Source: JSC-12 sp033764965 (GTDB lineage: Bacteria > Cyanobacteriota > Cyanobacteriia > Leptolyngbyales > Leptolyngbyaceae). From it: DNA of 64,000 nt. The notes under the pieces are model-generated. The model made no database searches and was not told where the DNA came from. It saw only the letters and a program-made list of their open reading frames with translations. This document shows, piece by piece, positions 1 through 8,505 of this stretch. Made by a program: the position numbers and the translations under genes. The stretch spans positions 1 to 64,000 of the forward strand of contig JANRIN010000090.1 in NCBI GenBank assembly GCA_033764965.1, in the 5' to 3' direction. How positions within the stretch are numbered: the first letter of the stretch is position 1; each line of letters begins with the position of its first letter.

Positions 1-133
1 CTCAGACTGGGGAGCGGAATTATTCGCTCAGGTGCGTTCGCTAGTCAATACAGCTAAGCGTCAGGGCATTTCTGCTTTTGATGCCATTTCCCGTGCCCTT
101 ACCTCACAGCAAACGGATTGGCTACTGGGTTGA
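1..133 (+). CDS. C-terminal fragment of a possible transposase
   Basis: The reading frame beginning at base 2 is open from the left edge and stops at a TGA at 131-133, giving 43 residues. The tail contains VRSLVNTAKRQGISAFDAI, which resembles the helical C-terminal ends of IS66-type DDE transposases. The catalytic part lies outside the window, so the family is uncertain and another protein with a helical tail is possible. No terminal inverted repeat was found in the bases just downstream. Confidence 0.35.
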   Translation, partial: SDWGAELFAQVRSLVNTAKRQGISAFDAISRALTSQQTDWLLG

Positions 134-563
134 GCAATTACACAAGCGTTAAGCGAAGCAACAAATAATTCTATTTTCCCAAGTTTGAGCAAACGCTTTT
201 ATAGAGCAACAATTTCTACTGCTTATTGGAGGAAACTTGTCAGCAAGCAGCTAGGGAAGTTGTTTTCTATGTAAATATACGTCTACTTAAGTACAGATTA
301 TTTTATGATGTCGAACGATGGTTGCAGACCTTGCTCCACAAGCCTTTGCTGTAGTTCCTGGTGCATCTGCTCAAGCTTCTTCTCTATCAAGTTTTATCAA
401 AAGTAACCACACTGTGATTTCTAAGTGAGAGAACAGCCGTAAATCTAGGCGCAAGGGTTTGATTTGGCTAATTTGGATACAAGCAGGTAACGCAAGAATT
501 CAAAGGCTACGGAACTCCATTACATCCTTGTTTAACCCGCAGTTAATCCACCTAAGGAAACTT
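134..563. other. Intergenic region, nothing certain
   Basis: About 430 bases between the transposase-like tail and the PEP-CTERM gene. A 36-codon frame (318-428, + strand) starts with ATG and is rich in Ala and Ser, but it has no ribosome-binding site and no recognisable motif, so it is not called as a gene. The region probably holds the promoter of the gene starting at 564. Confidence 0.5.
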
Positions 564-1253
564 ATGAACGCTATTAAAATTGCCTCGATCGTCCTCGCTG
601 GAGCTGCTGCTGCTGTTGCTAGTGCAACCTCTGCCAGTGCATTTTCTTTTACTGTTGGTGGTACTGCTGTTGCAGGAGAGGGTTACAAGTCCAGTGTTAC
701 TGGAGCGCAAACGATCGACTTCAACTCTGGTAGCCCATCCAATAGCGTTATCGCCTACTCTGGAATTACCAATAATATTGTGCAAGGCAGCGTCAGCAGT
801 CAGCACGCGACTCCCGCTGGTAACACGTCTAAGTTCCTGACAATCTCCAACAAAGAGTCCAATGTTGTTGGTAATACAGGTTCTGTTACGCTCAACTTAA
901 GCAAAGCATTGGACTACTTCGGATTGTACTGGGGTTCTGCTGACACCTATAACTTTATTGATTTCTACTCTGCTGGATCTTTAATCAAAACTTTTGGTGG
1001 TGGTGATATTTCTGCAACCGCGCGTGGTAGCTGGACTGGGGCAAGTGACAACTTGTATGTCAACTTCTTTGCTGGTGCTGGAGAATCATTTGACAAGATT
1101 GTGCTGCGATCGAATGGAGCAGCATTTGAGAGTGATAACCATGCTTTCCGTGAATCTGCGGCTGTTCCCGAACCCTTTACGGTCGGCGGTAGCCTGGTTG
1201 GTTTAGCCCTGGGTCTGCGACTGCGGAAGAAGCAAAAGGCTCAAGCTTCTTAG
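564..1253 (+). CDS. PEP-CTERM sorting domain protein (secreted)
   Basis: A 229-aa exported protein. The reading frame is open from 459, but the ATG at 564 is chosen because AAGGAAA lies just upstream and the following residues form a classic signal peptide (basic start, then an Ala-rich core ending near SASA). The middle is Gly/Ser/Asn-rich beta-type sequence. The C-terminus has the PEP-CTERM layout: a VPEP motif, a hydrophobic segment (GGSLVGLALGL) and a basic end (RLRKKQK). Known biology of the family is cleavage and surface or extracellular-matrix delivery by an exosortase. The cargo function is not recognisable. It is monocistronic and followed by a strong terminator. Confidence 0.85.
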   Translation: MNAIKIASIVLAGAAAAVASATSASAFSFTVGGTAVAGEGYKSSVTGAQTIDFNSGSPSNSVIAYSGITNNIVQGSVSSQHATPAGNTSKFLTISNKESNVVGNTGSVTLNLSKALDYFGLYWGSADTYNFIDFYSAGSLIKTFGGGDISATARGSWTGASDNLYVNFFAGAGESFDKIVLRSNGAAFESDNHAFRESAAVPEPFTVGGSLVGLALGLRLRKKQKAQAS

Positions 1254-1315
1254 TTTTAACGTCCCTTGATTTGAACCTCATTTGAACAATGGGTTCATCG
1301 CAACTTGATGACCTG

Positions 1316-1354
1316 GCAAAACGGTTCCCTTGTTTAACAAGGGAACCGTTTTGC
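1316..1354 (+). terminator. Strong hairpin terminator after the PEP-CTERM gene
   Basis: Two perfectly complementary 18-base arms (1316-1333 and 1337-1354) are separated by 3 bases. The hairpin lies 63 bases after the stop codon and the arm ends with a TTTTGC run. The long perfect stem makes it a convincing transcription terminator. It is nearly symmetric, so it could also act on the opposite strand. Confidence 0.8.
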
Positions 1355-1555
1355 TATTAAGACTCAATACTGCAAGCTTGCTCTGAGGGGGTTACGTGAA
1401 AATAAAGTACCTATAAACTGGGTTGCGATTGCGCTCAACCCGCAATGATCGAGAGTTGAGTGCAGTTGCAACTCATCGGCGGGTATGTGATTAAACTGCA
1501 AATCCCTAACCAGTCATTAGCTAATTCGTCGCCTTCTCAGATTAAATTAAAGAAC

Positions 1556-2842
1556 TCACTGAGGATAAAGCTGTCCAGCTTTAACGGAGAAGATTTGGGA
1601 TGAATTGAGCCATTGAGCATCAAATGATCCTAGATGAGTTGTCGTAATCAGGGTTTGAAACCGATCTTGAATGGCATCCAGGAGTTGATTTTGGCGGTTC
1701 AAATCCAGTTCTGCCAAAACATCATCCAGGAGTAGTAAGGGTGGTTCGCCGATTACTTCTTCAATCAATTTCAGTTCCGCCAGTTTCAGCGCCAGGACGA
1801 GGGTGCGTTGTTGTCCCTGGGAGCCATACTGGCGGGCAGAGGTTTGGTTAATCGTGAACTCCACTTCATCCCGGTGCGGTCCAACTAAAGTCGTGTGCTG
1901 GTATTGCTCTGCGATCGCCCGCTCCTTGATCCTTGCCAAAAACGCTGCCTGCACAATCTCTGGTTCATCCTGCTCCATTGCCACGTTCGGTAAGTAATTT
2001 ACTGTCAGATCCTCCGTACTACCGCTAATGGCTCGATGCCAATAGTTTGCTAGAGGAGCCAATCGCTTGATGACTCGTGCCCGTCTACGGATGACGCGCG
2101 TTCCGGCGACTGCGAGCTGGGCATCCCAGAGGGCAAGTTCGTTGGGAGATTGGGGGTTTGGGGTTTGGGGTTGGGGTTGGGGGTTTGAGTCCGTTGGGGT
2201 GTTTCGCGAAATGCCCGTAAAACCATCACCTTCTGCCGCCTGACTACCCTGCGCTCCTACTTCCCCGATCCTCTGCTCCTCGGCGTTGATGCTCTCCTGC
2301 TCCTTTGCTCTCTCGCTCTCCAAGTCTTCTTTGCCCGTCTCCTGTCTCAACAAGGCGTTGCGTTGGCGTAAGATCTGGTTGTATTGCTGCAAAATAGCCG
2401 CATAAACGGGTTCTAGCTGAATCAGGAGAGCGTCGAGCCAGTGTCGGCGTTGTTCGGGTCCGCCCCGCACCAGGGAAAGATCGAGGCTGGAGAATTGAAC
2501 AACGTTCAGCGTTCCCAAGAAATCTAGATGTCGTCGGAGTGTTTGACTGTTGAGTGAAACGGTTCGGCGACCATTTGCTCTTAGCACTAGGGCAAGATCC
2601 GCCACTCCGATGTCTCGTTGCAGATGAGCCGAGATTTGAGCGATCGCGCTGCCATCTTTGACCAAATCCCGATCGCGGAAGCTACGGTGCGATCGCAGGG
2701 TAGATAATAGCTCCACTGCTTCCAGCAAATTCGACTTGCCTTGAGCGTTATCCCCCACCAAAATGGTTTTTGGCGCAGTAAATTCGACTTGCTGTTCCCC
2801 ATAGTTACGAAATTGCTTCAGATAGAGCGATCGAAGGTACAT
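1556..2842 (-). CDS. recF: DNA replication and repair protein RecF
   Basis: RecF, a 428-aa SMC-like ATPase that binds gapped DNA and helps load RecA with RecO and RecR. Visible motifs are the Walker A loop GDNAQGKSN (about residues 31-39), the ABC signature region YGSQGQQRTLVLALKLAE and the Walker B/D-loop PLLLLDDVLAELD. The protein is longer than most RecF (about 360-380 aa). Between RNALLRQ (about residue 165) and the conserved W of LALWDAQLA (about 236) there are some 60 extra residues, charged and then Pro/Gln/Asn-rich. The last part is encoded by a G-rich short tandem repeat. The core motifs are intact, so the insertion is probably tolerated as a surface loop. The gene upstream on the same strand encodes an 84-aa protein. 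Confidence 0.95.
   Translation of the reverse strand: MYLRSLYLKQFRNYGEQQVEFTAPKTILVGDNAQGKSNLLEAVELLSTLRSHRSFRDRDLVKDGSAIAQISAHLQRDIGVADLALVLRANGRRTVSLNSQTLRRHLDFLGTLNVVQFSSLDLSLVRGGPEQRRHWLDALLIQLEPVYAAILQQYNQILRQRNALLRQETGKEDLESERAKEQESINAEEQRIGEVGAQGSQAAEGDGFTGISRNTPTDSNPQPQPQTPNPQSPNELALWDAQLAVAGTRVIRRRARVIKRLAPLANYWHRAISGSTEDLTVNYLPNVAMEQDEPEIVQAAFLARIKERAIAEQYQHTTLVGPHRDEVEFTINQTSARQYGSQGQQRTLVLALKLAELKLIEEVIGEPPLLLLDDVLAELDLNRQNQLLDAIQDRFQTLITTTHLGSFDAQWLNSSQIFSVKAGQLYPQ
2142..2188. repeat. G-rich short tandem repeat inside recF
   Basis: Units built on GGGGTTTG and GGGGTTG repeat about six times on the + strand. Read on the minus strand they encode the Asn/Pro/Gln stretch NPQPQPQTPNPQSPN in RecF. 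The same G-rich style appears between genes at about 2846-2882, 12163-12190 and, as the complement, 20266-20300. This indicates a dispersed cyanobacterial short-repeat family that has entered a coding region. Confidence 0.75.
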
Positions 2843-2904
2843 GGAGAAGGAGATTGGGGGGATGGGGATTGGGGGCTGGGGCTTATGGCAAAAGGTAGAC
2901 CTAC

Positions 2905-3159
2905 TTAGCGATTGACTTCTTGTTGTAACCAGGGGTCTACGGGCTGTCCGTCTTTGCGCTTTAGCTCAATTTCAATCACCATCACCTCGCCCGAATTCGG
3001 GGGGGCAGCCTTTTCATGAAATTGAATCTCGTAAGCGTTGGGGTCTTCATTGCGCTCTTTCAACCAATCCTGCACCTTGGTTGTGGCAAACAAGGATTGC
3101 CCTTGCTGGAACATCCGTGTGACTTGCAATTGTAGGGTGTAGGGGTTGAAGCGTGCCAT
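2905..3159 (-). CDS. Small conserved hypothetical protein (84 aa)
   Basis: No function is recognised. The start at 3159 (ATG, MARFNPYTLQ) is preferred over the longer frame from 3267 because GGAGGTCTTC sits directly upstream on the minus strand. The product is a soluble, mixed-charge protein with an amphipathic Gln-rich first half and a beta-strand-like end (EVMVIEIELKRKDGQ). No signal peptide or membrane segment is seen. It lies upstream of recF on the same strand with a 62-base gap filled by G-rich repeats, so cotranscription with recF is possible but unproven. Confidence 0.6.
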   Translation of the reverse strand: MARFNPYTLQLQVTRMFQQGQSLFATTKVQDWLKERNEDPNAYEIQFHEKAAPPNSGEVMVIEIELKRKDGQPVDPWLQQEVNR

Positions 3160-3267
3160 GAAGACCTCCAAATCACTTTGCAAAAAATGTACCCACACAT
3201 TGCCATCCAGGGTGAATAATCTTTGCATCCGGGTTTTCAGCCGCAAACGCATGGACTCGCCGTCCAA

Positions 3268-4208
3268 TCTCTGGAAACAGGTAGCCCGCTTTCAGCCTCA
3301 GATAGTTGTTGTTGATGGCTGCCATAGGGGATCAAGAAAAATGACTGCTCAGGATGGCATACTAAACCAATTCATCCTGTCTAATCCACCATTTTGGGAT
3401 GAAAATTATTATGACTGTGATCGCTGGCTCGCTCCAATGAGTTGTTAAGTTGTCCCAGTCCAAAGAGCTTCAAACGGGTTAACAATTCCCAGATCGTCAA
3501 TATTTGAGTATCCAAGATCCTCTGTATATAACGTTCAAACCTTCGCTTCTAAACAAGCTGGAGTGCATCCCACTTTTGCAATGAGTATAAATGCTTAGAA
3601 CTGGATTTGAAAGATATCCTAAGCTTTGACGCAGCAGATGCGTCGATACTGCCGTTGCCATTGCATCAGCGTAAAACCGACTGCCCACCCCATCGATTTA
3701 ACAGTGAGATGAGAATGGAGGCTAATCGGTAAGTCAGCAGGATGATTTCAATACAGCCACTAGCATAGTCTTTTTCTCGATGCGAGACCGTCTGCAAGCG
3801 CCCCTCTGCGACAAAATTAAAATCAATTTTTCTGGTGCCCCAGTGGAACCAGGACAACGTGTTGAGAGTTAGATATTTCAGGCAAATTAAGCGTGGGATG
3901 ACGATAATGGGCAAGCTGAATGCTACAGCATCACAACTTTTTTTGGATAGTATCCTTCGACGGCTATATTTTCCATGAAAATCTTCAGTATCCTTTCATC
4001 CCACGCCATCGAACGATATTTGAAAAGGCAGAGACTAACCGAAGAGTATTTATTAAGGAATAATGGCGAGATCGCCGGGTAATTTTATATATTCTTCTAA
4101 TTATCGCGTAGAAAAATCTCCGGAGGCAACAGTCTGCACATTTTGCGAGTTTCCGTCATCATAGATGGAGAACTGATCGCGTGTCCTTAACTGCTAATCC
4201 ACAACGCT
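3268..4208. other. Gene-poor region before uvrB
   Basis: About 940 bases with no convincing gene. Two minus-strand frames (3497-3688 and 3666-3914) lack ribosome-binding sites and recognisable domains. The second contains VAEGRLQTVSHREKDY and may be a worn remnant, but no family could be assigned. Composition is more AT-rich than the neighbouring genes. The uvrB promoter should lie in the last 150 bases. Confidence 0.5.
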
Positions 4209-6266
4209 ATGCCGCAGTTTCAGATTCAAGCACCGTTTGAGCCGAAGGGCGATCAACCCAAAGCGATCGCCCAACTGACCGAATATCTCCAGGCTGGGAA
4301 CCGTTATCAAACCCTGTTGGGGGCAACTGGAACGGGGAAAACTCACACCCTTGCCCGGGTGATTGACAAGATTGGCAAACCGACTTTGCTACTGGCGCAT
4401 AACAAAACCCTGGCAGCCCAGTTGTGTAACGAGTTGCGCGAATTCTTCCCCGACAATGCCGTCGAGTATTTCATCAGTTATTACGACTACTACCAGCCAG
4501 AGGCATACATTCCCGTCACGGATACCTACATCGCCAAGACCTCTTCCATCAATGAAGAGATTGATATGTTGCGGCACTCTGCCACGCGATCGCTGTTCGA
4601 GCGCAAAGATGTGATTGTGGTTGCCTCTATTAGCTGCATTTATGGCTTGGGCATTCCGTCTGAGTATTTAAAAGCGTCGATTCCGTTGCGGGTGGGGGAA
4701 GAACTCAATCTGCGGGGGGTGATCCGCGATCTGGTTTCGGTGCAGTACAGCCGCAACGACCTGGAAATGGGACGGGGCAAATTCCGGGTGAAGGGGGATG
4801 TGCTGGAAATTGGACCCGCTTACGAAGACCGAATTATTCGAGTGGAGTTTTTTGGCGACGAAATTGATGCGATTCGTTATGTTGATCCAGTGACAGGCGC
4901 AACCTTACAAAGCTTGGAAGGGGTGAATGTGTATCCGGCTCGTCACTTCGTCACGCCAGAGGAACGGTTGAAGGAAGCCTGTGATGCGATCGAAGTGGAG
5001 TTGAAAGCACAGTTAGAACTGTTTGAAAAAGAAGGCAAGCTGCTGGAAGCTCAACGGCTGGAGCAACGTACCCGCTACGATTTGGAGATTTTGCGGGAAG
5101 TAGGCTTTTGCAATGGCGTAGAAAACTACTCGCGCCACCTGGCAGGACGCGCCGCCGGAGAATCCCCCGAATGTTTGCTGGATTATTTTCCCAAAGATTG
5201 GCTGCTGGCGATCGATGAATCCCACGTCACCCTGCCTCAATTGCAGGGGATGTATAACGGCGACCAATCCCGCAAACGAGTGTTGATCGACCACGGCTTT
5301 CGGCTTCCCAGTGCAGCGGATAATCGTCCCTTAAAGGCAGAGGAGTTTTGGGAAAAGGTCAACCAGTGCGTCTTTGTTTCCGCCACCCCTGGCACCTGGG
5401 AGCTGGGCGTGTCCGATGGCAAGTTTGATGTGATTCAGACGGACAAGAAAGAGATCAAACGCTACATCACTGGAACGGGGCGCGTGGTGGAGCAAGTAAT
5501 CCGCCCCACTGGAGTGTTAGACCCTGAAATCTTTGTGCGTCCCACGCAAGGACAGGTAGACGATCTATATGGCGAAATTCAAGAACGCACCCAGAAAGGC
5601 GAACGGACGTTGGTGACGACGCTGACGAAGCGCATGGCGGAAGATCTGACCGAGTATTTCCAGGAACGGGGCGTGCGGGTGCGCTATCTGCACTCAGAGA
5701 TTAACTCGATCGAGCGGATTGAGATTTTGCAAGATTTGCGGAATGGCGATTTTGATGTGTTGATTGGGGTCAACCTGTTGCGGGAAGGTCTGGATTTGCC
5801 AGAGGTGTCTCTCGTCGCCATTCTTGATGCGGACAAGGAAGGCTACCTGCGGGCAGAGCGATCGCTAATCCAAACAATGGGACGCGCCGCCCGACACATT
5901 AACGGTCAAGCCATCCTCTATGCCGACAACATGACGGATAGCATGGAGCGCGCCATCTCGGAAACAGAGCGTCGGCGTGAGATTCAAATGAAGTACAACG
6001 AAAAGCACGGGATTACCCCACAGCCGATCGTCAAAAAGCAAAGCAACTCCATCCTGGCGTTTTTGGAAGTGTCTCGTCGCCTCAAAGCGGAAGAACTGGA
6101 TGTTGTCTACGAGCACGCCAGCGACATCCCAATGGAAAACATTCCCGAACTGATTGGGCAGTTTGAGGCGCAGATGAAGGAAGCCGCGAAAAAGCTGGAG
6201 TTTGAAAAAGCCGCTGAGTTTCGCGACAAAATCAAACATCTGCGTGACAAATTAATTGGACGTTAA
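4209..6266 (+). CDS. uvrB: Excinuclease ABC subunit B
   Basis: UvrB, 685 aa, the damage-verifying helicase-like subunit of nucleotide excision repair. It takes damaged DNA from UvrA and recruits UvrC. Visible features are the Walker A GATGTGKT near residue 39, the beta-hairpin region YYDYYQPEAYIP near residue 95, helicase motifs with FVSATPGTWE, NLLREGLDLPEVSLVAILDADK, and motif VI QTMGRAARH. The C-terminal UVR domain (IGQFEAQMKEAAKKLEFEKA onward) contacts UvrC. The length is normal. The last 108 bases, coding for most of the UVR domain, occur again at 8506-8613 as an isolated fragment. The local gene is complete, so it should be functional. Confidence 0.98.
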   Translation: MPQFQIQAPFEPKGDQPKAIAQLTEYLQAGNRYQTLLGATGTGKTHTLARVIDKIGKPTLLLAHNKTLAAQLCNELREFFPDNAVEYFISYYDYYQPEAYIPVTDTYIAKTSSINEEIDMLRHSATRSLFERKDVIVVASISCIYGLGIPSEYLKASIPLRVGEELNLRGVIRDLVSVQYSRNDLEMGRGKFRVKGDVLEIGPAYEDRIIRVEFFGDEIDAIRYVDPVTGATLQSLEGVNVYPARHFVTPEERLKEACDAIEVELKAQLELFEKEGKLLEAQRLEQRTRYDLEILREVGFCNGVENYSRHLAGRAAGESPECLLDYFPKDWLLAIDESHVTLPQLQGMYNGDQSRKRVLIDHGFRLPSAADNRPLKAEEFWEKVNQCVFVSATPGTWELGVSDGKFDVIQTDKKEIKRYITGTGRVVEQVIRPTGVLDPEIFVRPTQGQVDDLYGEIQERTQKGERTLVTTLTKRMAEDLTEYFQERGVRVRYLHSEINSIERIEILQDLRNGDFDVLIGVNLLREGLDLPEVSLVAILDADKEGYLRAERSLIQTMGRAARHINGQAILYADNMTDSMERAISETERRREIQMKYNEKHGITPQPIVKKQSNSILAFLEVSRRLKAEELDVVYEHASDIPMENIPELIGQFEAQMKEAAKKLEFEKAAEFRDKIKHLRDKLIGR

Positions 6267-6316
6267 ACGATGGTCTGTTAACTTATCAACGATCAGTAGC
6301 CAAGTATGATTGAGGT

Positions 6317-6421
6317 ATGGAGTTTGAGTGGGATCAGGCAAAATCAACGACCAATTTAAGTAAGCATGGGGTTAGCTTTGAGGAAGCCAAGACTGTATTT
6401 GTAAAGTTGTTAGTTCGGTAA
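6317..6421 (+). pseudogene. Truncated BrnT-type toxin fragment
   Basis: A 34-codon frame begins ATG at 6317. Its first 28 residues, MEFEWDQAKSTTNLSKHGVS then FEEAKTVF, match the start of BrnT toxins, RelE-fold ribonucleases of the BrnT/BrnA type II toxin-antitoxin family. After that the frame changes to unrelated residues and stops, so most of the toxin (normally about 90 aa) is missing. No BrnA partner is visible. It is a remnant, probably part of the accessory patch inserted after uvrB. Confidence 0.7.
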
Positions 6422-6460
6422 AGTAAGACAATCTACAAGATCAGATCGCTATTCTGAACC

Positions 6461-6953
6461 ATGAGTGTTAAGCGTCTGGAGTTCTCGTTAGCCAAGGCAG
6501 AATATTTGTTCAACCACTCTACCGCTCCAGGAGAAGGGGGTGATAAACAAAAGTTCTGGCGTGAGATTTTAGGATTTGACAGTCCAGAAGCAATACGAGA
6601 GGCAATTCTAGCAGGCGTTACTGTTGATTCATTAGAACCCAAAGGCTGATTGACTGACACAATTCCTGAAACTCCTTGAGCGCCGTAGGTTGCGGTTAGT
6701 GACAGCGTAACCCAACAGGATCAGGACTATCGTTGGGTTTTACGCTGTTCAACCCAACCTACCAGAGAAGATGTGTCAGTCAACCAGACCCAAAGGTCCA
6801 AACGATTATGGAGAGCGGTATCAAGCGATCGTGTTGATCCAAGGCTTATCGGGGGTGAGTTGGCGTGTTAGAACTGGGTGGATTGTGTTATCTGGAGAGG
6901 ATGTTGCTAGATTTGTTACCGCAGTTCCTGAACGATTTGGGAGGCTACAATGA
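6461..6953 (+). pseudogene. DUF6883-like gene interrupted by a MITE
   Basis: Two frames belong to one ancestral gene. The first (6461-6649, 62 aa) ends in VDSLEPKG and stop. The second frame, in a different phase, resumes with RPKGPNDYGERYQAIVLIQG and runs to 6953. Removing the element at 6646-6787 plus one copy of its 9-bp target duplication (151 bases in all) joins them in frame into a 113-aa protein with no stop. The layout (polar N-terminal half, then YGERY and a strand-rich end with WIVLSGEDVARFVTAVP) fits the DUF6883 family, small proteins often found next to DUF4926 genes. The stop overlaps the ATG of the next gene (ATGA), so the pair was an operon. Function is unknown and the interrupted copy is presumably dead. 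Confidence 0.75.
6646..6787. mobile_element. MITE with 16-bp inverted repeats and 9-bp target duplication
   Basis: A 142-bp non-coding element. The left end CTGATTGACTGACACA (6646-6661) is the inverse of the right end TGTGTCAGTCAACCAG (6772-6787) with one mismatch. Both sides are flanked by the identical 9-mer ACCCAAAGG (6637-6645 and 6788-6796), a perfect target-site duplication. The interior is also largely self-complementary: ACAGCGTAACCCAAC pairs with GTTGGGTTTTACGCTGT and GTAGGTTG with CAACCTAC, so the whole element can fold into a long hairpin. It has no open reading frame and must be moved by a transposase encoded elsewhere. A 9-bp duplication is typical of some IS4- or IS5-type elements, but the parent is not in this window. 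Confidence 0.9.
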
Positions 6954-7333
6954 GCCAGTTTCAACTTTTTGATTCGGTCAAACTTACAGAAGCTATCCCC
7001 TTAAGTGAAGGCGGTTCTGCACCAGAAGGAACTCCAGGAGCGATCATGGAAATATTCAAAAATGGAGAAGCCTACCTGGTGGAACTTTTTGGCGGTTGGG
7101 TTAAGGCAGAAGTGGGAGAAGATTTTGTACCCAGCGATCGCGATGCCCCAGATTCTTTTATGGAAACCATTGGGATTGAAACGGTTTATCCTCACCAATT
7201 TCGGCTTGTGAAACCTGCCCATGAAACCGTTGGCATTCGTGCCCAACTTCTTGCCCTTATTGACGAACTACCAGAAAACACGTTGGAGCAAGTAAAAAAC
7301 TTTGCCGAATTTCTGCAAAAAAAACAGCATTAA
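6950..7333 (+). CDS. DUF4926 domain protein (127 aa)
   Basis: A small soluble protein. Residues 1-85 show the DUF4926 pattern: FDSVKLTEAIPL, then GTPGAIMEIF with a hydrophobic beta core and ending HQFRLVKP. The C-terminal 35 residues (LLALIDELPENTLEQVKNFAEFLQKK) look like the helical DUF2281-type tail seen in antitoxin-like proteins. Its ATG overlaps the stop of the interrupted DUF6883-like gene, so the two formed a translationally coupled pair. DUF6883/DUF4926 neighbours are a recurrent small-gene pair whose role is not established; a toxin-antitoxin or toxin-immunity relationship is plausible inference. The partner is broken here. Confidence 0.7.
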   Translation: MSQFQLFDSVKLTEAIPLSEGGSAPEGTPGAIMEIFKNGEAYLVELFGGWVKAEVGEDFVPSDRDAPDSFMETIGIETVYPHQFRLVKPAHETVGIRAQLLALIDELPENTLEQVKNFAEFLQKKQH

Positions 7334-7482
7334 TCAACAAAGACAATGCCTTAACTTCTAAATTATCGGTGAAAGAAAAGTTATATCAGAATGGACAAGA
7401 GAATGAGGGGAACGCACTGACATTAGCAGCATCCTCTGAGAGAGTAGAGCGATCACCTTAAATAGAGGATCTAACATTATTT

Positions 7483-8250
7483 TCAGCTTATTGAATTCCA
7501 GATGTGTTTGTTATGGTAATTAATGCTCTTGTCGCCAATCTTATGCTTCACCAGCAACTCGTATTCCTTATCACGGATACGAACTTTCTCATTCGATAAG
7601 AATTGAGGGATTCCAAAGTCAAACATCGCATGGTGATTAGGGCATAGAACTATCATATTTTCCTCTAGGTCTAGGCCATTATGCCCTCCACCAAGCGGTT
7701 GAATATGATGAACTTCGGCATAATAAATGCTTTCAGAAATTGAGATTCGGCGTTTACAAACTTGGCAATAGTACTTATATTTTCTCTTTAACTCGTTCGT
7801 CTTTTTCGTATCTCGAATGATTCTACTGACCGTCGTTATCATTCTGCTTGGCGGTTCGGATAAATCAACCGGATCAACCTTTTCCTCTATCAAACTTTTG
7901 GCTTTACTAATTCTAGGCGACTTAGAAGCATCTAATTTTTCTATATATTCTCTTCCAGCTTCTGTAATCTGCCAATTTCCAGTTCCCGTAATTTCTTTTC
8001 GTTCAATAAAATCTTCGTTCTTAAGACGATTTTTTACGTCTCGCACATAAACATCCCATGCATATTGGTCATTACTACTCCTGTATGTTCTCCGTCTCTC
8101 ATCTTCTGAAAGCCCAAAGCAATCAGCAAGGGCATCAAAGAAATTTTTCCCTGTATGATCCTGTTTACTAGGACGTTCTACTTTACCTCCTCGGCGTATG
8201 AGTTCACGTAAGAATTCATCTTTAAGATCTTCAATAGAAACAGATTTCAT
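7483..8250 (-). CDS. HNH endonuclease with N-terminal winged-helix-like domain
   Basis: A 255-aa protein. The C-terminal half carries an HNH nuclease with zinc-binding cysteines: YYCQVCKRRI (about residue 161), then EVHHIQPLGGGHNGL and ENMIVLCPNHHAMFDFG. These supply the catalytic HH, the Asn and the CxxH set. Residues 1-105 are helical and basic and end in NWQITEAGREYIEKL, the pattern of restriction-system winged-helix domains (Mrr-N-like). A modification-dependent or site-specific DNA nuclease is the best inference. No methylase or other restriction subunit is adjacent. The gene is AT-rich relative to its neighbours and sits inside the segment bounded by the two uvrB 3' ends, so it is probably acquired. 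Confidence 0.8.
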   Translation of the reverse strand: MKSVSIEDLKDEFLRELIRRGGKVERPSKQDHTGKNFFDALADCFGLSEDERRRTYRSSNDQYAWDVYVRDVKNRLKNEDFIERKEITGTGNWQITEAGREYIEKLDASKSPRISKAKSLIEEKVDPVDLSEPPSRMITTVSRIIRDTKKTNELKRKYKYYCQVCKRRISISESIYYAEVHHIQPLGGGHNGLDLEENMIVLCPNHHAMFDFGIPQFLSNEKVRIRDKEYELLVKHKIGDKSINYHNKHIWNSIS

Positions 8251-8505
8251 ACATTCAGGGGGCGCATAAGCTTTACTGTCTATTGGATAATATTCCCAAA
8301 TTATTTACAGCACGATCGCCCTTCTCTTCAGTGGCTACGTGACTGCCAGTAAAATACGTTATCAGCATCTATTAACCTGGCAACTTCTGTTCATCCAGAT
8401 TTGAGTATGACAAACTGATTGCGTAGCGTGTGCTAGGCAACGCTGTAACGCACGACTCGTCGGGTTTCAGTGCGTTACGCTAACGCGAACAGCACCCTAC
8501 GTGCT
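8251..8505. repeat. Intergenic segment ending in a dispersed repeat
   Basis: No gene is seen. Bases about 8417-8503 contain imperfectly inverted blocks (GCGTGTGCTAGGC, GTAACGCAC, GTGCGTTACGCTAACGCGAA, CACCCTACG) like the short palindromic repeats scattered in cyanobacterial genomes. The block abuts the duplicated uvrB tail at 8506 directly, so the repeat may mark the junction of the event that created the duplication. Confidence 0.5.

Noticed and set aside
318..428. 36-codon frame upstream of the PEP-CTERM gene
   Set aside because: It has an ATG but no ribosome-binding site or motif and is short enough to arise by chance.
3497..3914. Two overlapping minus-strand frames before uvrB as possible genes
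   Set aside because: No ribosome-binding site, no recognisable domain and atypical composition; at best a worn remnant.
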